DNA from: Burkholderiales bacterium
Lineage (GTDB): Bacteria; Pseudomonadota; Gammaproteobacteria; Burkholderiales; Burkholderiaceae
Reading direction: 5' to 3'
DNA: 7,254 bases
Assembly: GCA_947447845.1 (NCBI GenBank)
Contig: CANFNO010000135.1
Span: 1 to 7,254 of the forward strand
The notes below the pieces were generated by a model that made no database searches, was not told where the DNA came from, and worked only from the letters and a program-made list of their open reading frames with translations. A program made the position numbers and the translations under genes. This document shows positions 1 to 6,043 of this stretch, piece after piece. Every line of letters begins with the position of its first letter. The first letter of the stretch is position 1.

Positions 1-79
1 AGGCAATGGCAACCGAGCCAGCTGCCTCGGGGCTGATCCGCGCGACGCGCAAATCGTGAAAACGGGAAGATGCAGTCAT
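1..79 (-). CDS. paaE: PaaE, phenylacetyl-CoA epoxidase reductase subunit (N-terminal fragment, cut by window edge)
   Basis: Only the first 26 codons are present; the frame stays open to the left edge. The peptide starts M-T-A-S-S-R-F-H-D-L-R-V and continues into a segment ending V-A-I-A, which resembles the start of PaaE (F-H-x-L-x-V-x-x-I, the first strand of a ferredoxin-reductase FAD-binding barrel). In the family PaaE is an FAD/NADPH and [2Fe-2S] reductase that feeds electrons to the PaaABC epoxidase; none of the cofactor motifs lies in this window. The call rests mainly on position: it follows paaA-B-C-D in the standard order, 23 nt after the paaD stop. The leader between paaD and this ATG is C-rich (complement of the G-rich stretch at 80-102) and has no recognisable Shine-Dalgarno, so translation may depend on paaD. 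Confidence 0.85.
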   Translation of the reverse strand, partial: MTASSRFHDLRVARISPEAAGSVAIA

Positions 80-102
80 GGTGGGGCGGGTGAGGATGGG
101 GG

Positions 103-699
103 TTAATAGGGTTTGAAGTAATCAAACGGTTCCATGCACTTCAGGCATCGGTACAAAGCCTTGCAAGCGGTGGAACCAAAGTGTGAAATTTCGGTGGTGT
201 TGTCAGAGCCGCATTGCGGGCAGGCCACGGTGTCGCGCACTGCCAAGCCCTGGCGCGGCGCGAAGGCCATCACCTGCGCTCCGGCAGCCGCAGCGCAGGC
301 GCTTTTCACCGGCGGTGCAATGCCGTAGGCGCGCAACTTGTCGCGACCTTCCGGCGTCATCCAGTCGGTGGACCAGGCCGGTGCCAGTTGGGTGATGACG
401 TTGGCAGTGACGCCTGCGCCAGACAACGCATTCGCCACATCGTCGGCCATCTGGCTCATGGCCGGGCAACCGCTGTAGGTGGGGGTGATGACCACTTCCA
501 GGCCATTCGGGCCCTGGCGCACCGCACGCAGAATGCCCATCTCGCGCAGGTTAACCACCGGAATTTCCGGGTCGGTCACCGCCTCCAGCAATTCCCAGAT
601 GGCGTGGTGCTCCTGGGTCTGCTGGCTTTGCGCCAGCGGGCCATCAGGCAGCACGCCGTGCGTTGACGACAGCGCACTGGAGGGGGCATTCACAGACAT
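103..699 (-). CDS. paaD: PaaD, iron-sulfur maturation-type protein of the phenylacetyl-CoA epoxidase
   Basis: This 198-residue protein has two parts. The first is a MIP18/DUF59 (SUF-type) domain from about residue 33 to 110, with D-P-E-I-P at 43-47 and T-P-T-Y-S-G-C-P at 72-79 (Cys78). The second is a C-terminal zinc-ribbon-like segment with C160-P-Q-C163, C179, C185 and C188, ending P-F-D-Y-F-K-P-Y; this tail is diagnostic of PaaD. PaaD is needed for phenylacetyl-CoA epoxidase activity in vivo and is thought to help mature the metal centre of the complex, probably the PaaE Fe-S cluster or the PaaA di-iron site. The start at 699 is the only ATG ahead of the D-P-E-I-P motif. It gives a Ser/Thr/Gln-rich N-terminal leader of about 30 residues, longer than I recall for the E. 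coli protein (about 165 residues). It begins 5 nt after the paaC stop with only a weak ribosome-binding site, which suggests translational coupling. Confidence 0.95.
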   Translation of the reverse strand: MSVNAPSSALSSTHGVLPDGPLAQSQQTQEHHAIWELLEAVTDPEIPVVNLREMGILRAVRQGPNGLEVVITPTYSGCPAMSQMADDVANALSGAGVTANVITQLAPAWSTDWMTPEGRDKLRAYGIAPPVKSACAAAAGAQVMAFAPRQGLAVRDTVACPQCGSDNTTEISHFGSTACKALYRCLKCMEPFDYFKPY

Positions 700-704
700 G
701 GCAG

Positions 705-1490
705 TTACCAGACGGCCTCAGGGTGGGCGCGCGCCAGGCTTTGCATTTCTGCCAGCACAAAGCCCAGATGCTCGGAATGCACGCCGTGCTTGCCCGTGGT
801 AACAAAGCCGGTGCTCGACGGGACCTTCAGCGTAGCCGCTTGCAGCGTGTCGCTCACCATGGCTTCCCACTCGGCCCGGAAGGTGCTCACGTCCACACCG
901 GCGCCGGTTTTGACAGCCGCTGTTTCCATGGCGCTGGTCGTCCAGAACTCTTGCGTGAAGGGCATCAGGTAATCAAAGGCGGCTTGCATGCGACGGTGCG
1001 ATTCGTCCGTGCCATCGCCCAGACGCAGCACCCAGTCATGCGCGTGGCGCAGGTGGTACTGCACTTCTTTGAGCGACTTGGAGGCTATTGCGGCAAGCTG
1101 CGCATCGGTCGACGCGGCGAGTGCGGCCCATACCTGCACCATCAGCGCGCTGTACAAAAAGTTGCGCGCCATAGTGACCGCATAGTCGCGGTCGCCGGTG
1201 GACGTGGGCAAGCTGGCGGTGCGATGCGGCAACTCCAGCAGCGTGTAGTTTTTGAACTCCGGCACGTCGCGGAAGTAGGCCAACAGGTCTTCGCTGCTCT
1301 TGCCATCCTTGCGCACAGTTGCCACATGCTGGTACAGCAAGCGCGCCTGACCGATCAGGTCGAGTGCGTTGTTGGCCAGCGCCAGGTCTTCTTCAATGAC
1401 GGGGCCGTGGCCGCACCACTCCGCATTGCGCTGGCCCAGGATCACCGCGTTGTCTGCCAAATGCAGCAGATAGTCTTGGTAGCCGGCCAT
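705..1490 (-). CDS. paaC: PaaC, structural subunit of the ring-1,2-phenylacetyl-CoA epoxidase
   Basis: This 261-residue, mostly helical protein belongs to the ferritin-like bacterial multicomponent monooxygenase fold. Recognisable PaaC segments are E-W-C-G-H-G-P at 24-30, D-L-A-L-A-N-N-A-L-D-L-I-G-Q-A-R at 35-50, K-E-V-Q-Y-H-L-R at 141-148 and H-S-E-H-L-G-F-V-L-A-E-M-Q near residues 238-250. In the characterised complex PaaC is a catalytically inactive partner of PaaA; the two form the core that binds phenylacetyl-CoA, acting in the cytoplasm. The length is slightly above the E. coli protein (248 residues as I recall). Its ATG shares one base with the paaB stop (TAATG arrangement), and the only upstream purine tracts are weak and lie inside paaB, so translation is probably coupled to paaB. 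The assignment is firm from sequence and from its place between paaB and paaD. Confidence 0.97.
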   Translation of the reverse strand: MAGYQDYLLHLADNAVILGQRNAEWCGHGPVIEEDLALANNALDLIGQARLLYQHVATVRKDGKSSEDLLAYFRDVPEFKNYTLLELPHRTASLPTSTGDRDYAVTMARNFLYSALMVQVWAALAASTDAQLAAIASKSLKEVQYHLRHAHDWVLRLGDGTDESHRRMQAAFDYLMPFTQEFWTTSAMETAAVKTGAGVDVSTFRAEWEAMVSDTLQAATLKVPSSTGFVTTGKHGVHSEHLGFVLAEMQSLARAHPEAVW

Positions 1491-1801
1491 TACATGTGCC
1501 CCACTTCTTCAGGAATGTCATAGAACGTGGGGTGGCGGTAGATCTTGTCGGCAGCCGGTTCGAACATCGCGTCCTTGTCTTCCGGAGCGCTGGCGGTGAT
1601 CGACTTGGACGGCACCACCCAGATGCTCACGCCTTCCTGGCGGCGGGTGTAGACATCACGCGCCATCTGCAGCGCGTGCTGCGCGTCCGACGCGTGCAGG
1701 CTGCCGCAGTGCTTGTGCTCCAGGCCCTGTTTGCTGCGGACAAATACTTCCCAGAGGGGCCAGTCTTTAAGGGCTGTCGGGCTCTTGTCGGTGGTGGTCA
1801 T
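1490..1801 (-). CDS. paaB: PaaB, small subunit of the ring-1,2-phenylacetyl-CoA epoxidase
   Basis: This 103-residue protein closely follows the PaaB pattern: W-P-L-W-E-V-F-V-R near the N-terminus, then K-Q-G-L-x-H-x-H-x-G-S-L-H-A, [13 protein letters not shown], and a C-terminal [10 protein letters not shown] ending in G-H-M. PaaB is a small non-catalytic subunit of the epoxidase, required for activity and thought to bridge PaaAC units or contact the reductase. The ATG at 1801 was chosen because it is preceded by AGAAGGAAG with 6 nt from the AAGGA core and overlaps the paaA stop as ATGA. A longer in-frame reading to 1867 would add 22 residues inside the paaA coding region, without family similarity. 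The stop overlaps the paaC start by one base. The protein is a few residues longer at the N-terminus than E. coli PaaB (about 95 residues). Confidence 0.97.
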   Translation of the reverse strand: MTTTDKSPTALKDWPLWEVFVRSKQGLEHKHCGSLHASDAQHALQMARDVYTRRQEGVSIWVVPSKSITASAPEDKDAMFEPAADKIYRHPTFYDIPEEVGHM

Positions 1802-2811
1802 GCTGCTTCCTTCTGTGTTTGGGGTTGGTGTTTTTGGGCGTAGGCCAGGGCGGCATCGCGCACCCACTGGCCGTCGTCATGCGCCTTGACGCGGGTTGCC
1901 AGGCGCTCCTTGTTGCAGGGGCCGTTGCCGTTGACGGTGTTCCAGAACTCGTCCCAGTCGATCTGGCCGTAGTCGTAGTGCTGGCGCTCTTCGTTCCACT
2001 TCAGATCGGGGTCGGGCAGGGTCACGCCCAGCACGCGGGCCTGGGGCACGGTGGCGTCGATAAATTTCTGGCGCAGGTCATCGTTGCTGATGCGCTTGAT
2101 GCCCCAGCGCATGGCTTGCTCGCTGTGCGGGCTGTTGGCATCCGGCGGTCCGAACATGGCCAGGCACTTCCACCAAAAGCGGTTCACCGAGTCCTGCACC
2201 ATGGCGCGTTGCTCGGCAGTGCCTTGCATCATCACCAGCAGTGCTTCATAGCCCTGGCGCTGATGGAAAGACTCTTCCTTGCAGACGCGGATCATGGCGC
2301 GTGCATACGGGCCATAAGAGCAGCGGCACAGCGGAATCTGGTTCATGATGGCCGCGCCATCCACCAGCCAGCCGATGGTGCCCACATCCGCCCAATTGAG
2401 AGTGGGGTAATTGAAGATGGAGCTGTATTTGGCTTTGCCACTGTGCAGGTCGGCCAGCATCTGGTCGCGGCCCTGGCCCAGGGTTTCCGCAGCGCTGTAA
2501 AGGTAGAGGCCGTGGCCGCCTTCGTCCTGCACCTTGGCAATCAGAATGGCTTTGCGCTTCAAGCTGGGGGCGCGGCTGATCCAGTTGCCTTCGGGCAGCA
2601 TGCCAACGATTTCGCTGTGCGCATGCTGGCTGATCTGGCGCACCAAGGTCTTGCGATACGCCTCGGGCATCCAGTCTTGAGGCTCGATCTTGCCGTCGTC
2701 GTCGATGCGCGCATCAAAGCGCATTTGCGACTCGGCGTTTTCCAACGACACAGGCTTGGCTGCGGGCTTCTGGCCCGGCTTGTCCTGCACGTTAAATGAT
2801 TGGGTGTACAT
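1798..2811 (-). CDS. paaA: PaaA, catalytic di-iron subunit of the ring-1,2-phenylacetyl-CoA epoxidase
   Basis: PaaA carries the carboxylate-bridged di-iron centre that inserts one oxygen atom of O2 into phenylacetyl-CoA, giving the 1,2-epoxide. The 337-residue product shows two E-x-x-H motifs expected for this ferritin-like fold: E97-G-G-H100 within [11 protein letters not shown], and E180-S-F-H183 within [11 protein letters not shown]. Other family blocks are E-P-Q-D-W-M-P at 43-49, [13 protein letters not shown] at 65-77, S-S-I-F-N-Y-P-T-L near 130-138 and N-R-F-W-W at 210-214. The start at 2811 has a strong AAGGAG site 9 nt upstream. It gives an N-terminal extension of about 29 residues, rich in Lys, Pro, Ala and Gln, relative to E. 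coli PaaA; Met30 (codon 2722-2724) would align with the E. coli start but has a weaker site. The stop overlaps the paaB ATG by 4 nt, implying coupled synthesis of A and B. Confidence 0.98.
   Translation of the reverse strand: MYTQSFNVQDKPGQKPAAKPVSLENAESQMRFDARIDDDGKIEPQDWMPEAYRKTLVRQISQHAHSEIVGMLPEGNWISRAPSLKRKAILIAKVQDEGGHGLYLYSAAETLGQGRDQMLADLHSGKAKYSSIFNYPTLNWADVGTIGWLVDGAAIMNQIPLCRCSYGPYARAMIRVCKEESFHQRQGYEALLVMMQGTAEQRAMVQDSVNRFWWKCLAMFGPPDANSPHSEQAMRWGIKRISNDDLRQKFIDATVPQARVLGVTLPDPDLKWNEERQHYDYGQIDWDEFWNTVNGNGPCNKERLATRVKAHDDGQWVRDAALAYAQKHQPQTQKEAA
1806..1814 (-). promoter_or_regulatory. Ribosome-binding site of paaB
   Basis: On the minus strand this reads AGAAGGAAG. The AAGGA core (1808-1812) lies 6 nt before the ATG at 1799-1801. 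It sits inside the 3' end of paaA and decides the paaB start in favour of the 103-residue form over the longer in-frame reading. Confidence 0.75.
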
Positions 2812-2820
2812 CTAGGTTCA

Positions 2821-2826
2821 CTCCTT
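2821..2826 (-). promoter_or_regulatory. Strong ribosome-binding site of paaA
   Basis: The minus strand reads AAGGAG with 9 nt to the ATG at 2809-2811, in the 22-nt gap after the hydratase stop. It is among the best ribosome-binding sites in the window and marks the start of the epoxidase block paaABCDE. It supports the longer paaA start over Met30. Confidence 0.8.
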
Positions 2827-2833
2827 GGGTTGA

Positions 2834-3625
2834 TTAGGGTTTGGGGGACATCCAAGCGGGGGGCCGCTTGTCGAGGAATGCGGACACGCCATCGCGTGCT
2901 TCGTCGGTGCGGCGCTGGCGCGCAATGCGTTGTGCGGTTTCTTCCAGCGTGGCGTCATCCAGCGGGCGGCCCTGCACTGCGCTGATGAGTTCTTTGGCGG
3001 CCTTTTGGGCCAGCGGTCCACCCGCAACCAGCGGCTTGACCAATGCCGCCACGGCAGCGTCCAGTTGGTCCAGCGGTGCCACTTCATGCACCAGGCCGAT
3101 GGCCAGTGCGCGCTCGGCGTTGATGCGCTCTGCCGTCTGAAAATAGCGCAAGGCCTGGCGCGGCCCGATGGCACGCAGCACATAGGGGCTGATGACCGCC
3201 GGGATGATGCCGAATTTCACTTCCGAGGTGCTGAATACCGCATCCGCGCTGGCCACTGCCATATCGCAGGCGGCTGCCAGCCCGGTGCCACCGCCGAGTG
3301 CCGCACCCTGCACGCGGGCAATGGTCGGCTTGGACAACGTGGAGAGCACTCGCAGCATGCGGGCAAAGCGGCGCGCGTCCTCCAGGTTCTCCTGCTCGCT
3401 GGCCTCTGCCGCACGGCGCATCCAGTTCAGGTCGGCTCCGGCTGAGTAGTGCGGGCCACGGCCCCCCAGCACCACCACGCGCACGGCAGCGTCTTTGTCC
3501 AGCAACTCGCAGGCGCGGGTGAGCTCGTCTATGAGTTGCTCGTTAAAGGCGTTGAACACGTCGGGCCGGTTCATCCAGATCGTGGCGACCGGGCCTGCGT
3601 GTTCGATGGTGAGGGTTTCAAACAT
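2834..3625 (-). CDS. Enoyl-CoA hydratase/isomerase (crotonase) family protein, methylglutaconyl-CoA-hydratase (LiuC)-like
   Basis: The 263-residue protein is a complete crotonase-fold enzyme acting on a CoA thioester. The oxyanion-hole elements are visible: S-A-G-A-D at 61-65 and G-A-A-L-G-G-G at 107-113. The segment H-Y-S-A-G-A-D-L-N-W-M-R-R (59-71), followed later by A-C-D-M-A-V and I-P-A-V-I-S-P-Y-V-L (141-150), is typical of bacterial methylglutaconyl-CoA hydratases of leucine degradation. Of the two catalytic glutamates of classical crotonases, the second is kept (Glu135 in S-E-V-K-F-G) while the first is Gly115. The aspartate expected of E. coli PaaG in its I-P-D-C-G-G segment is absent, the equivalent being I-P-A-V. 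By position it could serve as the pathway hydratase (PaaF role), but that is inference. It starts 26 nt after the binding-protein stop with a poor ribosome-binding site and ends 22 nt before paaA. Automated annotation might call it paaG or paaF; I leave the symbol empty. Confidence 0.9.
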   Translation of the reverse strand: MFETLTIEHAGPVATIWMNRPDVFNAFNEQLIDELTRACELLDKDAAVRVVVLGGRGPHYSAGADLNWMRRAAEASEQENLEDARRFARMLRVLSTLSKPTIARVQGAALGGGTGLAAACDMAVASADAVFSTSEVKFGIIPAVISPYVLRAIGPRQALRYFQTAERINAERALAIGLVHEVAPLDQLDAAVAALVKPLVAGGPLAQKAAKELISAVQGRPLDDATLEETAQRIARQRRTDEARDGVSAFLDKRPPAWMSPKP

Positions 3626-3651
3626 GGGAATGGGCGCTTAGGTTGCTACGT

Positions 3652-4797
3652 TTACTTGGACAGAACCCACTCGCCGTTCTTGATTTCAAACATGCGGAAG
3701 GCCGACAGGTCCAGGCCCATGTGGTCGGTCGCCGACATGTTGAAAATGCCACCGGTGCCGACAAAGCCCTTGGTGGCTTCGATGGCATCGCGCACTTTGG
3801 CTTTGTCGGTGGAACCGGCACGCTTGATGGCGTCCACTGCCAGGCCCAGGCCGTCGTAGGCATAGCCGCCGAAGGCCGAAACGTCGGTCTTGTACTTGGC
3901 CATGAAGGCCTTGGTGTAGCCGTCTGCCACCGGGCGCTGCGGGTCATTGGCGGCCAGCTTGTCGGGTGCCAGCAGGGCCGAAGTGGGCAGGCGCACACCT
4001 TCGGCTGCGGGGCCTGCGAGCTTGATGAAATCGTCAGATGCCACACCGTGCGCGTGATACAGCGGCAGGGTGATGCCCAACTGTTTGTAGCCCTTGGTGG
4101 CCAAGGCGGGGCCCTGGCCCAGACCGAAGATGAACACAGCCTCGACGCCCGCGGTGTTGCGGATCTTGGTGAGCTGCGGGCCCATGTCGGTGTCCTTCGG
4201 GCCATAGGTTTCGTTAGCCACCAAAGTGATGCCGTATTTACCCGCCACGCCTTCGGTTTCCTTGCGGCCGGATTGACCAAAGCCACTGGTCTCGGACAAC
4301 AAGGCGACCTTGGTGATGCCGCGCTTCTTCATGTCCTCAAACACTTTTTCAGCAGCCATGCGGTCGGTGTGAGGAGTCTTGAAAACGAACTTCTTGACCG
4401 GCTCGATGATCACCACGGCACCGGCCAGGGAGATGAAAGGAATGCCAGCCTTCTCGACCAGCGGTGCCATGGACATGGTGGCTCCGGTGGTGGTGCCGCC
4501 GACCAGAATGTCGACCTTGTCATCGTCAATCAGGCGCTTGCCAAAGCCGTTGGCCTTGCTGGCATCGCTGCCATCGTCGTAGTGCACCAGTTCCAGCGGA
4601 CGACCCAACACACCGCCTTTTTTGTTGATGTCCTCGATCATCATCTGCAGCGTCTTGAGCTCGGGGTCACCCAGGTAACCGGCAGGGCCGGTCACGGACA
4701 ACACGGAACCGATCTTGATCGGGTCTGCCGCAAACACCGTGCAGGCGGTGAGGACCAGGGCGCTTGCGAGTGCCAATTTTTTGAAGCGTGAAATCAT
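3652..4797 (-). CDS. ABC transporter substrate-binding protein, branched-chain amino acid/aromatic acid (LivK/HAAT) type
   Basis: This 381-residue exported protein has the type I periplasmic binding protein fold of the hydrophobic amino acid uptake family. Residues 1-23 form a signal peptide: a basic start (R4, K6, K7), a hydrophobic core, and V-F-A before Ala24-Asp25-Pro26, a good signal peptidase I site. The mature part opens with I-K-I-G-S-V-L-S-V-T-G-P-A (27-39), the usual first strand and ligand-loop start. It continues with D-I-N-K-K-G-G-V-L-G-R-P (56-67), V-G-G-T-T-T-G-A-T (99-107) and Y-A-Y-D-G-L-G-L-A-V-D-A-I (312-324), all typical of the family. A lipobox-like L16-T-A-C19 also occurs, so a lipoprotein cannot be excluded. 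Members bind leucine-type amino acids, amides, or aromatic acids such as benzoates; placement in this operon suggests an aromatic acid, possibly phenylacetate. No permease or ATPase gene is present in the window. The start has AAGGAG 7 nt upstream. Confidence 0.93.
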   Translation of the reverse strand: MISRFKKLALASALVLTACTVFAADPIKIGSVLSVTGPAGYLGDPELKTLQMMIEDINKKGGVLGRPLELVHYDDGSDASKANGFGKRLIDDDKVDILVGGTTTGATMSMAPLVEKAGIPFISLAGAVVIIEPVKKFVFKTPHTDRMAAEKVFEDMKKRGITKVALLSETSGFGQSGRKETEGVAGKYGITLVANETYGPKDTDMGPQLTKIRNTAGVEAVFIFGLGQGPALATKGYKQLGITLPLYHAHGVASDDFIKLAGPAAEGVRLPTSALLAPDKLAANDPQRPVADGYTKAFMAKYKTDVSAFGGYAYDGLGLAVDAIKRAGSTDKAKVRDAIEATKGFVGTGGIFNMSATDHMGLDLSAFRMFEIKNGEWVLSK

Positions 4798-4804
4798 GGG
4801 AAGT

Positions 4805-4810
4805 CTCCTT
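4805..4810 (-). promoter_or_regulatory. Strong ribosome-binding site of the substrate-binding protein gene
   Basis: The minus strand reads AAGGAG, 7 nt before the ATG at 4795-4797, in the 27-nt gap after the paaJ stop. It fits the high synthesis level usual for periplasmic binding proteins. Confidence 0.8.
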
Positions 4811-4824
4811 TTTGGTGGTTGGAA

Positions 4825-6030
4825 TCAAATACGTTCAATGACTAGCGCAATGCCCTGCCCCACGCCGATGCACATGGTGCACAGCGCGTAGCGGCCATTG
4901 CGGCGGATCAATTCATACATGGCAGTGGTAACCAGGCGCGCGCCGCTCATGCCCAGCGGGTGGCCCATGGCAATGGCCCCGCCGTTGGGGTTGACGCGGG
5001 AGTCGTCATCGGCCAGGCCCAGGTCGCGCATGACGGCCAGGCCTTGGGCGGCAAAGGCTTCGTTGAGCTCGATCACATCCATTGCGGCAAGCGTCAAACC
5101 GGTTTGCTGCAACACCTTGCGCACAGCCGGTGCGGGGCCAAAACCCATGATGCGCGGCGCCAGGCCGGCGGTAGCCATGCCGAGCACGCGCGCCTTGGGG
5201 GTCAGGCCAAAGCGTGCGACCGCTGCGGGAGAAGCTAGCAACAAGGCGCACGCGCCATCGTTCACACCCGAGGCATTGCCTGCCGTCACCGACAGGTCCG
5301 GGCCGTTGACGCCCTTGAGCTTGGCCAGCATTTCCAGCGTGGTGTCGGGGCGCGGGTGTTCGTCGGTATCAAAGACCACCGGGTCACCCTTTTTGCGCGG
5401 CATCACCACCGGCACCAATTCGTCAGCAAAGCGGCCTGCGGCATGGGCTGCGGCCCAGCGCTTTTGCGAGTTGACGGCGAAGGCATCCTGATCGGCACGC
5501 GACACCTTGAAGTCGGCCGCCACGTTGTCGGCTGTTTGCGGCATGGAGTCAACTCCATGCGCGGCTTTCATCAGCGGATTGACAAAGCGCCAGCCGATGG
5601 TGGTATCAAAAATCGCAGCGCTGCGCGAGAACGCGCTCTCGGCCTTGCCCATCACAAAGGGGGCGCGTGACATGCTCTCCACGCCACCAGCAATCATCAA
5701 TTGCGTTTCGCCCGACTTGATGGAGCGTGCCGCCAGACCCACGGCATCCATGCCCGAGCCGCACAGGCGGTTCAGCGTGGTGCCGGGCACCTCCACCGGC
5801 AAGCCTGCCAGCAGGCCCGACATGCGCGCCACGTTGCGGTTGTCTTCACCGGCCTGGTTGGCACAGCCATAGAGGATGTCATCCACCGCAGCCCAGTCGA
5901 CATTCGGGTTGCGCTGCATCAGCGCCTTGAGCGGCACAGCGCCCAGGTCGTCGGGACGCATGCTGGCCAGAGCGCCACCGTAGCGGCCGATGGGGGTGCG
6001 AACGGCGTCGCAAATCAAAGCTTCAATCAT
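4825..6030 (-). CDS. paaJ: PaaJ, 3-oxoadipyl-CoA / 3-oxo-5,6-dehydrosuberyl-CoA thiolase
   Basis: This 401-residue thiolase has all catalytic elements: nucleophile Cys90 in N-R-L-C-G-S-G-M-D-A, N-E-A-F-A-A-Q at 323-329, His357 in G-G-A-I-A-M-G-H-P-L-G, and proton-shuttle Cys387 in C-T-M-C-I-G-V-G-Q-G. Its length equals that of E. coli PaaJ as I recall it, and H-G-V-D-S-M-P-Q-T-A-D-N-V-A (158-171) fits the PaaJ/PcaF group. In the phenylacetate pathway the enzyme cleaves 3-oxo-5,6-dehydrosuberyl-CoA to 2,3-dehydroadipyl-CoA plus acetyl-CoA, and later 3-oxoadipyl-CoA to succinyl-CoA plus acetyl-CoA. PcaF of the beta-ketoadipate pathway is nearly indistinguishable by sequence, so the name relies on context. 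The ATG at 6030 was chosen because GAAGGA lies 7 nt upstream and M-I-E-A-L-I-C-D-A-V-R-T-P-I-G is the canonical thiolase start. A TTG at 6043-6045 overlapping the paaK stop would add five residues and is less likely. The gap to paaK is 11 nt. Confidence 0.95.
   Translation of the reverse strand: MIEALICDAVRTPIGRYGGALASMRPDDLGAVPLKALMQRNPNVDWAAVDDILYGCANQAGEDNRNVARMSGLLAGLPVEVPGTTLNRLCGSGMDAVGLAARSIKSGETQLMIAGGVESMSRAPFVMGKAESAFSRSAAIFDTTIGWRFVNPLMKAAHGVDSMPQTADNVAADFKVSRADQDAFAVNSQKRWAAAHAAGRFADELVPVVMPRKKGDPVVFDTDEHPRPDTTLEMLAKLKGVNGPDLSVTAGNASGVNDGACALLLASPAAVARFGLTPKARVLGMATAGLAPRIMGFGPAPAVRKVLQQTGLTLAAMDVIELNEAFAAQGLAVMRDLGLADDDSRVNPNGGAIAMGHPLGMSGARLVTTAMYELIRRNGRYALCTMCIGVGQGIALVIERI
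5541..5560. repeat. Near-perfect 20-bp palindrome inside paaJ
   Basis: Nine-base arms GCATGGAGT and ACTCCATGC are separated by only two bases (CA). The site lies in the paaJ coding region, over the codons for the H-G-V-D-S-M-P segment. The symmetry resembles a dimeric regulator site in form, but the encoded residues are conserved in the family, so chance codon choice is the simpler explanation. Confidence 0.3.
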
Positions 6031-6037
6031 CGTTTTT

Positions 6038-6043
6038 TCCTTC
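6038..6043 (-). promoter_or_regulatory. Ribosome-binding site of paaJ
   Basis: The minus strand reads GAAGGA, overlapping the paaK stop codon (6042-6044) and lying 7 nt before the ATG at 6028-6030. It decides the paaJ start in favour of this ATG over the TTG five codons upstream, which lies on the other side of the site. Confidence 0.75.

Noticed and set aside
663..1523. A plus-strand reading frame of 286 codons antisense to paaC.
   Set aside because: It overlaps the whole of paaC, which is firmly identified; the antisense product has no motifs.
1802..1867. A longer paaB with 22 extra N-terminal residues.
   Set aside because: The extension lies within paaA, lacks family similarity, and the ATG at 1801 has a well-spaced AGAAGGAAG site and the usual ATGA overlap.
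1819..2799. A plus-strand reading frame of 326 codons antisense to paaA.
   Set aside because: It mirrors almost exactly the paaA gene, has no family similarity I recognise, and is a composition artefact of the same kind.
3643..4791. A long plus-strand reading frame of 382 codons fully antisense to the binding-protein gene.
   Set aside because: High-GC coding DNA often leaves a mirrored frame open. The product is rich in His, Gln, Gly and Ala with no recognisable domain, whereas the minus strand encodes a clear family protein with a ribosome-binding site.
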